Source: Dichetophora obliterata (Eukaryota; Arthropoda; Insecta; Diptera; Sciomyzidae). Taken from it: a stretch of 64,000 nucleotides of DNA. The notes beneath the pieces were generated by a model that made no database searches, had not been told where the DNA came from, and saw nothing but the letters and a program-made list of their open reading frames with translations. The position numbers and the translations under genes are program-made. The DNA lies in NCBI GenBank assembly GCA_963920525.1, contig OY986438.1, positions 74,048,136-74,112,135 of the forward strand. Reading direction: 5' to 3'. Shown here in pieces: positions 1 through 12,200 of this stretch (the first letter of the stretch is position 1; every line of letters begins with the position of its first letter).

Positions 1-1183
1 AACAAAACTAGCTCGGATCCAGCGATCCCCATGCATAGGTATCACATTGGGTATCCGCTCATGCCCCGCTGATGGACTCAATGTCCTGACACATTTACTC
101 CCCATAGATCTACACATTAAGCTTACCGCAACAAACAGTGTAGTCAGACTCAGAAAGTCGTACAACTGGCGGAATAGGCCATATGGACACAGCAACATTC
201 TAAATCCGCTACCTCGGAAACTGATTCCTGGAAAAACGGACTACGACACTCCCAAACTCGACTTCACGAAATCCACAACCAAGTTTCCCACCAGGGTGGA
301 ATGGCGCAATGGGGGAATTGATCTAGCCTTCGATGTGTCCTTTTACACGGATTGCTCCAAGATGGAGTGCGAAGTGGGAGCGGGCATATACTCTGAGAAA
401 CTGGGAGTGGCGGAAGCTTTTCGTATGCCAAACTCAGCCAGCGTCTTTCAGGCCGAGCTTTTTGCGATAAGAGAAGCTTGTCGCACCTTAATGCAGCTAT
501 TCTGACGGATAGCCAAGCTGCCGTCAAATCTTTAGCTGCTATCAGCACCATCTCCAAACTGGTAAGGCAGTGTAAGGATGAACTGGCCCGGCTAAGTCAT
601 CAACTTAGCATTACTATAATCTGGGCTCCCGGCCATTGGAACATTTATGGTAATGAAAAGGCGGATGAATTGGCTAGGCAGGGTTCTTCCCTTGACGTTT
701 CAAGAGCGGAACCAGTCGAAGTTCCACTGAACACAGTTAAGGGAGGAATTCATACTTACTACTTAACCTTAGCCGGTCGTAGATGGAGAGAACTACCAAC
801 CTGCAACACATCAAGAAAAATATGGCCCCTTTACAACATAGGCAGAACTATAGGTAATAAGGGTCACTGGTACATCGGAGTTCACGCCGAGAGAATTGAA
901 CTACCCTACAACACCCACTGTCGCAGCTGAGATGACCCAAATGCGATGCCAGGTCCAGACTAACAACGCTTGGCAAGCCCTTCCTCAGCAATCTGGAGGA
1001 ACTTTCAACAACAAAAATCAACAATCTCCTAACGTTAATCAACCGCACCGGATGGTTATAACCTAACAGTGCGTTACCCACTCAACCAACAGAAACACGA
1101 GGTTATGGTATCAAAACGGCTCACTAGAGCTACTTGGATCCTACTTATATGTAGAATCACCATCTAAACCAACCAACCAACCA
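1..1183 (+). mobile_element. 3' part of an RNase H-bearing non-LTR retrotransposon (LINE)
   Basis: The window opens inside a LINE running left to right. Its coding part ends with a type I RNase H domain, followed by a non-coding 3' region that ends in an AACC microsatellite near 1168-1183. Short tandem tails like this replace poly(A) in several insect LINE clades (I, LOA and R1 groups). The reverse transcriptase core lies before the window. The frame is broken, so the copy is dead. The clade is uncertain; I or LOA type is my guess from the RNase H domain. Confidence 0.75.
47..930 (+). pseudogene. RNase H domain of LINE ORF2, frameshifted
   Basis: Two overlapping frames, 47-505 and 478-930, together give one RNase H domain. 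The first has the end of the RT thumb/connection (LLPIDLHIKL), then the motif FYTDCSK with catalytic Asp near codon 102 and the Glu of QAELFAI. The second continues with ILTDSQAA (third acidic residue), the WAPGHWNIYGNEKADELA block, and a C-terminal tail. The active-site Gly of the usual TDGSK is Cys here. The frame change near 480-505 splits the domain, so no functional protein is made. On its own strand it is followed only by 3' UTR. Confidence 0.8.
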
Positions 1184-1965
1184 GGGATTGCACTTAATTG
1201 TGCAATTCCTCGATAGTTAGAAACATCTATCTTGGAGCCAAATTTATGAAGGGGTAATAATTTATATAATAGCAAAATAACCACTATGCAAGGTAATATT
1301 AAAAATGTATGCTAGAGGAGTACACAGGTTTATAGAACATTGCTTTAAAATCCAGCTTGGAATTTCATCAGGGCCGGTCGTAAAAGCAGATTTTACTTGT
1401 CGAATATAACACATAACAATATTTGGGTCTATTACAGTAGTTTCAAAAGAGTCAACTGGCGGAAAGTATACACCGTGCTTTTATTAAATGGTATATCGGA
1501 GTAAGTTGATTTAAAGAAGTTTGCAAACATGTTAGAAATTACATTGTCACAAGAAGATTCTTCCTGATTGAATTTCAAAAGGGGTGGAAAGCTGGAGGCT
1601 TTACGTTTTGAGTTAACAAAACTATAGAAAAGTTTTGGATTATCTTTAAATTGAGCTTTTATGTTAATTATATAAGCAGAATAGCATTGTTTATTTAATA
1701 GTTGATATCTATAACGACAAGAAGAATAGAACAGAACAGAACAATTATTACTTATAAGAATAGTTTTGACATTTAGTATTAGAATAAATAGTGTTAAATG
1801 CCACTTCAATAAATATATCAAACCAAATTAATTGTGTTAACATAAAAAGTTTGTGGGGTGAATTGAATCAAACAATATCATTAAAAAAACGTTATATAAA
1901 TTAACAATTATTATTAGAAAAGAAAAAAAATTATTTCTGTCTAAAAAATAAAGAACAAACAAAAA

Positions 1966-4078
1966 TTAGCTAATAGAGCGCAACAAAAATTCAACCTCCG
2001 AGTGATCTAACTCAAAGATCCACAATTTTATTTTTCTTAAGAAAGTACTCAAATTTCTTTCAAGGCGTATACTTGCAGGGAGTCTATTGTAAAGTCTATA
2101 AGATAAAATCGAAAAAAAGTTACGATAGTGGGTTGTGCGAAAAACTGGAACAGTCACGGTAGAATTTTGGTTCGTTCTTAAGTTGTAATTACCATATATG
2201 GGATTCTGCATATACCCACTTCTTTTAAAAAATATTTTTAGAACTTTAAAATAATAAAGATGTCTTAATGGTAAGATCTTTAGACGCCTAAATAGACTAA
2301 TAGATGCAGTCAAGCGATTTACTTTACAGATTATTCTAACGGCAGACTTTTGTAATATTAACAGGGGACGTATATTATTCAGATAAGCACCTCCCCAGCA
2401 ACTCACACCATATTGTAATCTAGAATGAAAAATCCCGTAGTATATTTTAATTAATGTACTTTCAAAACAAAAATGTCTTAGTTTATAAAAGCATCGTAAT
2501 GAAGAAAAAAGATATTTCTTCAACAATGAAATGTGTGCGGTCCAGGTAAGATGTTCATCAACCATTACTCCTAAATATTTATAGCAAGGAACTCTTTCGA
2601 CAACAAAGAAATTATTACTGCAAGGAATTTTACTGTTATAGGTTGAACCCATGTCATGACTCGTATCCGATGTTAATCTAAATCGACAACAATCATAACC
2701 ATGAAAAATTATATCAATTTCCGGCGATACTATATTACATAAGCTAAAATACATTAGTTTAGTCTTCCTGCTAACAAGTAACTTATGTTTTGCAAACCAA
2801 ACTCTCAGTAAATAAACGTCATGATTTATATCTGCAATTAAGTTAAGGGGGTTAACTGATGCATACCCAATGGCTAGATCATCGGCAAAAGCAGTAACTT
2901 TACCAGCAAAATTTAGAGAAAAAAGAGAATTAATATAAACTAGAAATAGAACCGGACCAAGTACAGAGCCTTGGGGAACTCCTATATTTATACATTTAGA
3001 GTCACTTAGTTCGCTACAAATTTTTACTCTGCTTTCTGCAATTCAAAAAGGACAGAAGCCATTTGTAAATAAAGCCACGAAAGCCAGCATTATGCAGTAT
3101 TTTCAGAAGAATATTGTGATCAACCATGTCAAAAGCCTTTGTTATATCAACAAAGAGGCCAGCACAATTTTTCTTATCATCAAGACCTTTGTAAATCGAT
3201 GTACAGAAATCAAGTAGTGCGTCTTCAGTTGAGAGACAAGTTCTAAATCCGTACTGACAAGAACTGAAAAAATGTTGTGTGTTCAGAAAAGCTAAAATCC
3301 TCGCCTTAAGGGCTTTTTCAAAAATTTTTGAAATTGAAGATAACAAACAAATATGTCTGTAATTATTAGTATCTCTCCTGCAACCTGTTTTAAAAAGCGG
3401 AATAACAATTGCGTCTTTGAGTTGGTCAGGAAATATTCCAGATAGGACACTTAAGTTAAATATATGTTTTAAAATATCAATTATATTTAGTGCAATATTT
3501 TTCAGAATATTGTTTGAAATCTCATCAATGCCACCAGAGTTCGAGTTTTTTAAGGATTTGATTATTTTTAGTAGCTCAAGACCAGAAATCGGCTCAAAAT
3601 AAAAACTGTCATTAGAAAAGTGTTCTAAATTGGAAGAAGAGCTTATGCATGCTTCCTCCGGAAATAGAAGCTGCCTAGACGTTGCAAAATGATTATTGAA
3701 ATCATTTGAAATTTGCTTTATATCAGTAACGATATTAGATCCATTATTTAAAACGAACGAATCCGCGTGATTGGCTACATTACGATTTAAAATGTTATTA
3801 ACAACTTTCCATTCTTTTTTTGGGTTACCTTGTGCAATTAGAATCTGGTTTTGATAGTAATGATTTCTACAAGATTTTATTTCAATATTTAAATTTTTAC
3901 AAATACTAGTATAACGTTGTTTTAAACTGACATTAAACGGATGTTTCCAGCATTTATTTTTTAGTTTATTTTTTAGCTTAATTTTCTCAAGTAGGCTACG
4001 AGTCATCCATGGTTTCAACATACGCTCTGAATTTCTAAGAACAGTTGCAGAACTAAAACAATTAATAAGATTTGTCAA
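1966..4078 (-). pseudogene. LINE ORF2 reverse transcriptase, frameshifted
   Basis: Minus-strand 4078-3014 holds the linker and RT motifs 0-4: NSGGIDEISNNILK, IVIPLFKTG, NNYRHICLLSS, KIFEKALKARI, QYGFRTCLSTEDALL and LFVDITKAFDMVDH (first catalytic Asp). Between 3013 and 2755 other frames give VPQGSVLG and the catalytic FADDLAIGYA. The thumb and C-terminus resume in frame from 2754 (YKYLGVMVDEHLTW) to the stop near 1966. At least two frame changes separate these blocks, so the RT is inactive. The usual RPI of motif 2a reads RHI. Confidence 0.75.
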
Positions 4079-4140
4079 AATACTTAGGAATATGATATAT
4101 GCATGAGATACATTTTGTTAGTTGTTACTTAGTAAAACAA

Positions 4141-4605
4141 TCAGTTATATATATTTTTCTTCGCGCCATCAATAAACAGTGACGAATTAAGCTTCTTCGT
4201 TGCTTTTTTCTTGTTTTTCATTATATCTTTCTTAAGTTCATATGACGAAAGGTGAACACACAGAATATCGCTGTTATCTCCTCCATTAGTTTTATTACCT
4301 CTCTTCTTATAAATTTTTTTGACATAGCATCTCTTAATCTGTTCCGACGGTATATCCATATTAAGTGCATCTCCCATTAATTTTTGAACGCACTCCTCAG
4401 CATTAACGTTATTAATATTTGGGACGCCAACAATTTCAATTACGTTTTCTAATTGCTTTTGCTCACTCCAGTTAAGCTTATTTTCAAGACTAGTAACTCT
4501 TTTATTCAAGAGATCATTTTCATATTTTAGCTGCCCAAGACTACCTAAAAACTCATTGTTTATTTTCTTCAGATTTAAAATTTCTTCATATAGCAGCTGA
4601 AGAGT
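4141..4605 (-). pseudogene. LINE ORF1 remnant, coiled-coil plus Baculo_FP-like region
   Basis: The translation starts in a heptad-rich coiled coil (LKKINNEFLGSLGQLKYEND, then LLNKRVTSLENKL). It continues into ENVIEIVGVPN and a basic C-terminal domain. This arrangement matches the ORF1 nucleic-acid-binding proteins of many animal LINEs, whose C-terminal half resembles the baculovirus FP protein domain. The N-terminus is lost at the 5' truncation; the apparent first residues come from the flanking LINE. Family assignment comes from memory of the EIVGVP pattern. Confidence 0.6.
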
Positions 4606-5073
4606 AATAGGAAGCAAAGTCTAAACTAGAACCAGATATTTTATATTTTTTAAATAAACGATTTTTTAAATGTTTTAGTGCCTTTAGATCATTTGTTAGC
4701 CAGGGTGGATTTAAAGGATTGGAGCAACACTTTTTTTTGGGACGGATAATAAGAAACACATTTGCCGAGTATCATTGAAAAACTGTCCCGAAAATTCGAC
4801 GACATAATATGAATATGATGTTCCGCTAGTTAAAATTGGAGACCAATCAGTCTGCAAAAGTAAGGAATTAAGTTTAACATTGTTTGTTTTTTTAAAATTA
4901 TAAACTTAAATCGATCTCCTCATAAAAAAAATGTAAATAAACATTTTTCAATGTTAAAAATAATTTAATAGTGTTACGTCTGAGAGAGTGCATTTATATT
5001 CTACCTGGTCACAGCATATTGGGAAACACACTCGCGCCAATTTCAATACAGTTTGATCAATTAATCGTTCGGT

Positions 5074-7109
5074 TTGATGTTCTTAAATTTCTTCTTTAAA
5101 TATTTGATTAAAACTTACATTAAAATGCTACAAAAACAACGCTGTTGTAATCCATTTTTAAAAGATAAACATAGCCGAGCTAGCAAAGGGGTTAGAGTAG
5201 TTACGAGCAAATGGAATTTTTTGTTCTTAAATTTAATTGGAAAATATTTGTGCAGCACCTGCAGACTAGAAGTAATTAAAGAAAAAGTTTGTGTTTCTCT
5301 GCCAGTACCAAAAGAAAATGAACGTTCTGAAGTATTTAATGAATGTGACCTTAATCAATACATTTTCAGTTCGGACGATGACAATTCATATGGTAAGTTT
5401 AGATTTTCTCTTATGGACTATTTTTATATGCATAAATATTACTGGAATTTGGGCTGATTTGAATTCTTTTGCACCATAGATGAATATTTTTTGATCTCAG
5501 ATAGTGAAAGACGAGTCTCGATTTAAAAAAATTCACTTGCAGATGATTTAGTAACAGCAGAGATGAAAATCGCTTTATCACAGGAGACTAACAGAAATAA
5601 AAAATGCGAATACTAATATCTGCACCGATCGAATGGTCTGCCGCAAAAATAAGAAGGAACCTTGACGTTACTCGTTATATGGCAGAAATTGCGGTAAAAC
5701 TCCGTAAATCATCGGGATGCAGGCCGGAATTTACCCGATGACGATGTTTTAAAAGTCAGGGCATTATACGAGTCAGACGAATATAGTCGTGCTATGCCAG
5801 GAAAAAAAGATTGCATTTCAATCACAAAAGATTTTAAAAAAGAAAGCGTTCAAATAAGAATACTACTGTCCAATTTGAAAGATCTACATGCACAATTTAT
5901 GTTTAAAAAACCGGATATGAAAATAAGTTTCTCGAAGTTTTCTTAGTTACGACCACTTCAATGTGTCGTTGTTGGATGTAGCAGTAGTCAAAGTGTTTGC
6001 GTTTGCAAAATTCATCAAAACATGAAACTAAAACTCTATGGTATAAATAAAGTTTTGCGAGGATCCGGCTCCGATGAAAAATTTCAATTCCAGGTGTGAC
6101 AAGCAAAGTAATGTGTTCTAAGCCGAATGAATTGTGTAATCTTCAACATTGTGATCGTTGCCCAGGATTTAAGGAAAAACTCGGACGATACTTACAGTTA
6201 TCAGAAGATTTGCTCATCAATTACAAACAATGGTCTTGCGCTGACTGAGTATTCTTTTAAAAAATATTTAGTACTTTTGAATATTTCTCCTGAAAAATAT
6301 GTTAATATATATATTAAAATAAATTTTTTTTTACTGTTTTTAAAAGGTGCGAGCTAGCCTCAGGATAGAAATGCCTTTTTACATGAAGCATGATTTTATT
6401 TCCAAATCACAGAGCGATTATTTTTCAATGGCCAAGGAAAATCTGAAGGAAGGAAAGTTTGCTTTTGCTTTAAATTTTGCAGAGAATTACAGTTTTAAGG
6501 TTCAGGACGCGGTTCAATCTTATCACTGGTCTAACGATCAAGCAACCTTGCATCCCTACGTTATTTACTACAAACTTGATAATGCGACTGTGAATGAATG
6601 TTTTGCTATTGTTTCGGAGTGCTATGAACATAATACTGTCGCAGTTAACTTATTTAATAAAAAAATTATTGCTTATTTGAAAACAACTTTCGGAAGCGAT
6701 AATGTCAAAAAATACTATTTTTTTGACGGTTGTGCTGGACAGTACAAAAACAAGTCCAACTTCACAAATTTGGTGTACTATAAGTCTGATTTTGGAGTCA
6801 AATGCGAGTGGCACTTTTTTGCAACTTCGCATGGTAAAGGTGCTTGGAGTACGTGGAACCGTAAAACGATTGGCATCCCGCGCAAGCTTGCAACGACCCA
6901 TGGAAAATCAAATAACTACGCCACATGCATTGTTCCAACGGGCCCAAGAATATTTAGACAATATTGCCTTCGAATTTTGTTTCGAAAAAGAGCACCAAAC
7001 TGAAGAGAAGGCTTTGCGCTCGCGTTTTAAAAAAGCAATAACCGGATCTGTTCACTTTGTTGTTCACAATATTAAATTAATGTATACTGCTTGTTGTATA
7101 AGACAATAA
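5074..7109 (+). pseudogene. Degenerate spliced gene of an arthropod multicopy family (function unknown)
   Basis: Several blocks match the order of a protein family I recall as many uncharacterised copies in arthropods and Hydra. First comes a Cys-rich N-terminus (CCNPF, then LCSTCRLEV) at 5140-5275. An apparent phase-1 intron (GTAAGT at 5393, TTGCAG ending about 5541) links to DLVTAEMKIALSQ. A Cys/His stretch (CNLQHCDRCPGFKEKL) lies near 6125-6180. The core at 6360-6840 has NFAENYSFKVQDAVQSYHW, YFFDGCAGQYKNKSNF and CEWHFFATSHGKG. After a frameshift near 6845 the reading continues in the next frame as RGTVKRLASRASLQRP to about 7060. The spaced D and E residues would suit a DDE-type nuclease, but that is inference. 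Stops and the frameshift make it a pseudogene. Confidence 0.6.
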
Positions 7110-8895
7110 AATTAAAGATTGAATTGCAGCGATCTTTTTAAAATATATATGCACTCTAATATATGTAGTTATTTATAAAATGGAAGAATATTTTTTCTTC
7201 AGAGCGCACTCGTCCAAACTGTAAAATGTCAAACATTGAAAACTGTTTATTTACACATTTTTTATAAGGAGATCGATTTAAGTCTAATACGTTCATGAGC
7301 GCGTTAGAGTGACAAGTGCGACCGTAGTCAGTGAATATGGCACCGCGCGACTGCAGCATTTTTAAAATTCTGAACAAATCAATTGTTTCTCCACTGTTTT
7401 TTCAACGGATTGCGTTTTGTAACAATTTCATACGCATTTTTACTTTTTTTTAGATTTTTGCAAGGCGGGGAAAGTATTAAAAATCAATTGCTAGACAAAA
7501 ATGTGTGAAAAAATAATGTAAAAAATATTTATGCGTATTTATGATATAATTTAAAAAAACTCTTATTTACCTTTCATTTGAGGCACAAATTATTAAAATC
7601 GATTAGACCGTTCGGAAGTTGTGAATTTTTAAATAGAAATTATCCAAAAATTAATTTTTCCTATAACTACAACAAAAAAAGCAATTTCCCCTTTCAATTT
7701 CGCATAATTATTTCTACTATTTAAAGCTATCGATATAGTCACATGCGATAAAAAATAGTACCAAAAATTGGTTGTGCTGAATTCACGAATTCTGAATTCT
7801 GTTCAGTTCTGCTTTATTTAATCAGTTTATCAGATTAATCAGTTTATCAATCATATTGATTGATTTGTAAATGCTGCATAAAAATTTTTAAAAACTATCT
7901 GTACTCAATTTTATATACACAAAATTAAAGAAAATTTATAAAATTGTATGTATTGTATACATATATATTTCATACATTGTATAAAAAATTAAATTGAATA
8001 AAGGTATTTTTTATATTCTTTTTAAATTTTCAAACATAGTTTGATATTACCCTTTATCATCAGCACTAATGGTAATAATTGAGCTCATTAATGTATTCAG
8101 GGTTACTACATTTTTATTATTAAATACTTTATAAATTTATGTTAAATGTCTTATAAAAGTTATAAGTAAGTAAGTAAGTACTTTATTGAGTCTTTTAAGA
8201 AGCAATTTTTCACAGAGTAGATATAAACAGTATCTTAATAGTTAACTTAGTGGCTGTCACGTATGGCCAACATAATCTGTTACAAATATCGATAAAAAAT
8301 AAAGCGAATGCCACTCGGCTTGAAATTATTAGAGACTATTTTACTCTTGCTCTACAAGTATTTTCACATTTGCGTTGACGTATTGTCATAAATAAATAAA
8401 TATATATACAATTCTTAAACTTCACGTACAGTAATGAACGAAAGAGACAACGACCGCGTGAGTATATCAATGCATAAACACGATAAACTAAATCTACTTT
8501 ATACATAGTCGTTGCTGCTTTCACAATAAGATTGCATACAAAAAATGGATCGATATAATGTTGAATGTTCTTCAAAAATAAAGGAGAATCGAGAACACAA
8601 TCAATTGTGCGCAGAAATTTTCAAAATAAGAAATACAAGCAAAACGAAAATGTTAGTCATTGTACATAGTGAACATTATTTCTTTTCTTTTTCTTTTAAT
8701 GAAAATTAACAATTAACAATTTCATACTTTTTCATTTAATTCGGTCTTAAATATAATCAACAAGGCAATTCTGATTAAATATAAAGATGAAAATATGAAA
8801 GTACAGATATTCTATCTTCTTCAGAGATGACTAGATCTTCCAGTTGATAATTAAAGTTACAATTCAACTTGCTATAGAGTATGCATTTTGAGTTA
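7110..8895. other. A+T-rich stretch without a recognisable gene
   Basis: Only short ORFs occur here and none is recognised. The longest (minus, 7377-7156, 73 aa, and minus, 8575-8336, 79 aa) lack known motifs and have no supporting context. A TAAG tetranucleotide run lies at about 8163-8180. A poly-pyrimidine tract at 8895-8930 probably marks the poly(A) end of the minus-strand Jockey-type LINE to the right. Confidence 0.5.
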
Positions 8896-9242
8896 AAAAA
8901 ATTTTTTTCCTCTTTTTTTTTTCTTTAATTTTCCTTACAAATTAAATGCCAATCATAAAATAAAATATACATTTAAAAAAGTCAAATATACATATTCTTA
9001 TGAATCTCGATTGTTTATGAGTCATATTGTGAATCATCGTCAATAATACTTTTTCAATACATACATATATATATCTATAAAACAAGGAATACATAAAAAA
9101 AAGCACAATTTGGTTAACAAAAACCAAAAGATAAAAAATAAAAATAGAAAAACATAGATTCCGTCCTCCAATCATCATTAAATTTAATTCAAAGAGATTA
9201 AATAAACAAGAAGCTAAGCAATAAAATATGAAATAGTATTAA

Positions 9243-12200
9243 CTATCCCCGATTATGCCCAGGAAGGGCTTTCAGAAAGAAATCAAGTGGTGGTCCATCA
9301 GGGACATTCTCGAGGTCCTCCAGGACAATGGGTGAATGATAAAAAGTATCTTGCCAAGAAATTTCGGACTGAGAGGAGAAAACTTCCCTAATGAGCAAAG
9401 TTTCAGATTGGCTCATGTTAGTAACAAATCTTTTCATTAATGACGAAGCATAGCTTGTTATTGGTGTTACATTTGCATCTCTATACACTGATTCGTTAGA
9501 AAACCTTTTATTATGCGACTCAAAGTTCTTCGAAATGCAAAGTCTAAGAACCTTTCTCTCCAATCTTTCCATTTCCTTGAAAATCGTTGGTGAAATAGTG
9601 AACCAGCAGGAAAAAGCGTAAAGCAGCACCGGCCTAATGAGAGTTTTATAAAGAAGAATTTTAGTTTTTTTCTGCATTTCTTTACTACACAAAAGAGACG
9701 TCATCATGTTAGTAACCTTTCTGGTTTTTTCTATGTTCTTTCTTGCAAGAAGGTTAAATTTTAAGAGATAGTAAAAGATTACGGCTCTCTCTTACAGCTC
9801 CTTCTTTGCCTTTTCCTCTAGCGTTCCTGAAACTTATGCAATCGGACTTGAGATTATTTATTCCGATTCCCCATTTTTTATAGAAAATATTAATTTTTTT
9901 AATATGCACTTCAAGCTTTCTAAGCGCATTAAAAGGGTAGTCGTCTTTAGCATACGCAAATGTGTCGTCAGCGAAGAGTATTCCAGTGGAAGCGGGTATA
10001 CCATCAATTTCACTTACATGGGGAAAATCGTGCAAGAAGATGTTAAAGAGTTTGGGACCTAGTGCTGAACCCTCAGCCACTCCGCTCAACGCGTCACAAA
10101 TATTGGAAAGGGTCTCTTTAACTTGAATAAAAAAAGTTCTACCAGTCAAAAAACTGTCCAGCAGATGGAAAATCGGAATTGGAAAGTTCAATTTAATAAT
10201 TTTATATAACAATCCCTCTCTCCAGACATTATCAAACGCTTTCTCAACATCTAGCGAACAGGCCATTGTGAATTTTTTTCTCTTAAGCCCAGAGTTATAT
10301 CATTGTGAACCTTTTGTAAGGTGTCCACTGTGGAGTGTTTCCTGAACACAAACTGAAAATCTGAAATAAAATCAAAAGGCATAACCTCTGGAGACTCTAA
10401 CTTGGACATTAATACCCTTTCAAAAACCTTGCCTACATTAGAAAGCAAAGAAATAGGTCGGAAATTGTTCAACACAAATAAATTAGGTTTTTTAAAATGG
10501 GCAAAATTCTGTCTTTTTTTCATAATGCTGGAAAGTATCCATTATTAATGCAATTATTTAATACAATTACAAGAAACTTAATTGCAAATGGTGAAATCTT
10601 TTTTAGGAAAAAATTAGAGATTTAAAAATGGGCCGCTAGACTTCTTTGCTTTCATATTATATAAAATTTCTGCAGTCTCGCCATGTGACGTAAAAATTCC
10701 CATTAGAGGCGGTGATAGTGCCGAGCATTTATCATCAAAATAAAAAACATGTTGAAGTTTGTCATTTCTAGCAGAGCGAACCGTATTCGTTATTCCAGAA
10801 CCAGAGCTTGGTCGAAGGTCGGCTCTCTTTCTCTGAATACAGAAATGAAATGTTTTTCAAATTCTGTCACAATTTCAGTCTCCTCACAAATAGATCTATC
10901 ATCGACGATAACTTTACCGCAAGAGAATCTCTTTTTTTTCTTATTATTCTAAACACTTCTTTAAAAGCATAAGGACCTGGAACAATTCCTGCTAGTCTCT
11001 TCCCAAATTGTTTGTTTAACCAAATTCTACTTCTAGCACTGATGATTTTCTTCAGTAAGGCTACCCTACTTGAAAGTTCTTTATAGTCATTACAAATTTT
11101 ATTTATTTATTTATTTTATTTATTTGTTCAATTAATATAATTTTAAAAGCCTCTCAGGCCAATTACAAAATGATGGTTGTATAAAATTTATGTGCTAAAT
11201 GAATAAAATTTCAAAACTTAAAATATAATATTATTTTCTTACCTCAAACTAGTCCCAAAAACATAATAAGGCTACCCTTGGAAAACTATTTATTTAATAT
11301 ATAAAAAAATTAAATCATACAAGTGGTCCACAGCGACCAAAAATCAAAATTAAAACAAGGCAAAAATCCACTCACATTACAAATTCATATTACCGTAATA
11401 ATCTAGGAGCATACGTTTAAAAACCTTTAAAGAAGCAAATGATTTCAATGCAGTGGGCAGATCATTCCAACAACGAGCCACTCTAATATGAAAAGATCTT
11501 TCAAAAAGCGAACAAGAGATAGAGGGATATATATAGAGGATAAAGAAAAAACAAAACAATTAACCAAGTATGCCGGCAATTGATTTTTTATCGTTTTAAA
11601 GAAATGCGTGAGTAACCTTATTTTAATAAAATTTAAAAAACTGCAATTAAGAAATTGAAAAACATATGAGGTGATATGATCTCCAACTCTTACATTAAAG
11701 GTAAATCTCATAATTCTATTAAATAATAGTTGTATTTTCTTTAAATTGTGGGAAATAGTACCTGAAAATACTTCAATACCGTATGTCAAGGTAGACATTA
11801 GCAAAGCATGGACAAGCCTGATTTTTATCTTTATTGGCAGATATAGATGCATGCTATAAAGCCTACGTAAGGTGAAATTTATTTTTGAACTTAAGCTCTT
11901 AATAAGCTCTTAAAATTTTGTTAAAATTAGTATGGTAAATTCGCTTTAACTGCTTTTGCCAAGTATGTTTAATTTTAAACAACTTTTCAATATCCTCAAG
12001 AAGATTCATATATTTTTTTAAGGACCCTGTCATCCTCACGGAATGCTTATCAAGAGTTTCCAATAAAATTTTGTTGAAAAACCCTATACATTTATCAATA
12101 TCGTTATTTAACAAGTTACTGGAATGAGGGGGCATTCCGTAAGACAGTGATTCGTCCAACTCCCCTCTTAAAACGTCCCAGTCTGTTTTTTTAAAAGATT

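Larger units (their letters stand above)
1728..4605 (-). mobile_element. Nested LINE (ORF1 + RT) inside the outer LINE
   Basis: This minus-strand element has an ORF1 remnant, an RT-bearing ORF2 and a 3' UTR that ends in a TGTTC-type short repeat at about 1722-1738. It interrupts the outer LINE. Similar but not identical short sequences (CTATTACTCTTC against CTATTCTTCTTG) lie at the two joins and may be an eroded target duplication. The ORF1 remnant ends at 4141 and the RT linker begins at 4078, leaving no room for the roughly 230-residue endonuclease expected between them. The element therefore carries an internal deletion and is 5' truncated. Confidence 0.7.
1290..4900 (-). mobile_element. 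LINE fragment (outer copy) split by a nested LINE
   Basis: On the minus strand, 4900-4606 encodes the linker after the endonuclease, with PPWLTNDLKALKHLKN and KKYKISGSSLDF. The same reading resumes at 1727-1290 with RYRYQLLNKQCYSAY, NPKLFYSFVNSKRK and the start of the RT palm region (TGPDEIPSWILKQCS). The two parts join into one LINE once 1728-4605 is removed. The RT beyond about 1290 is missing, so the copy is also truncated at the 3' side. The protein resembles Jockey/CR1-group LINEs; clade not settled. Confidence 0.7.
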
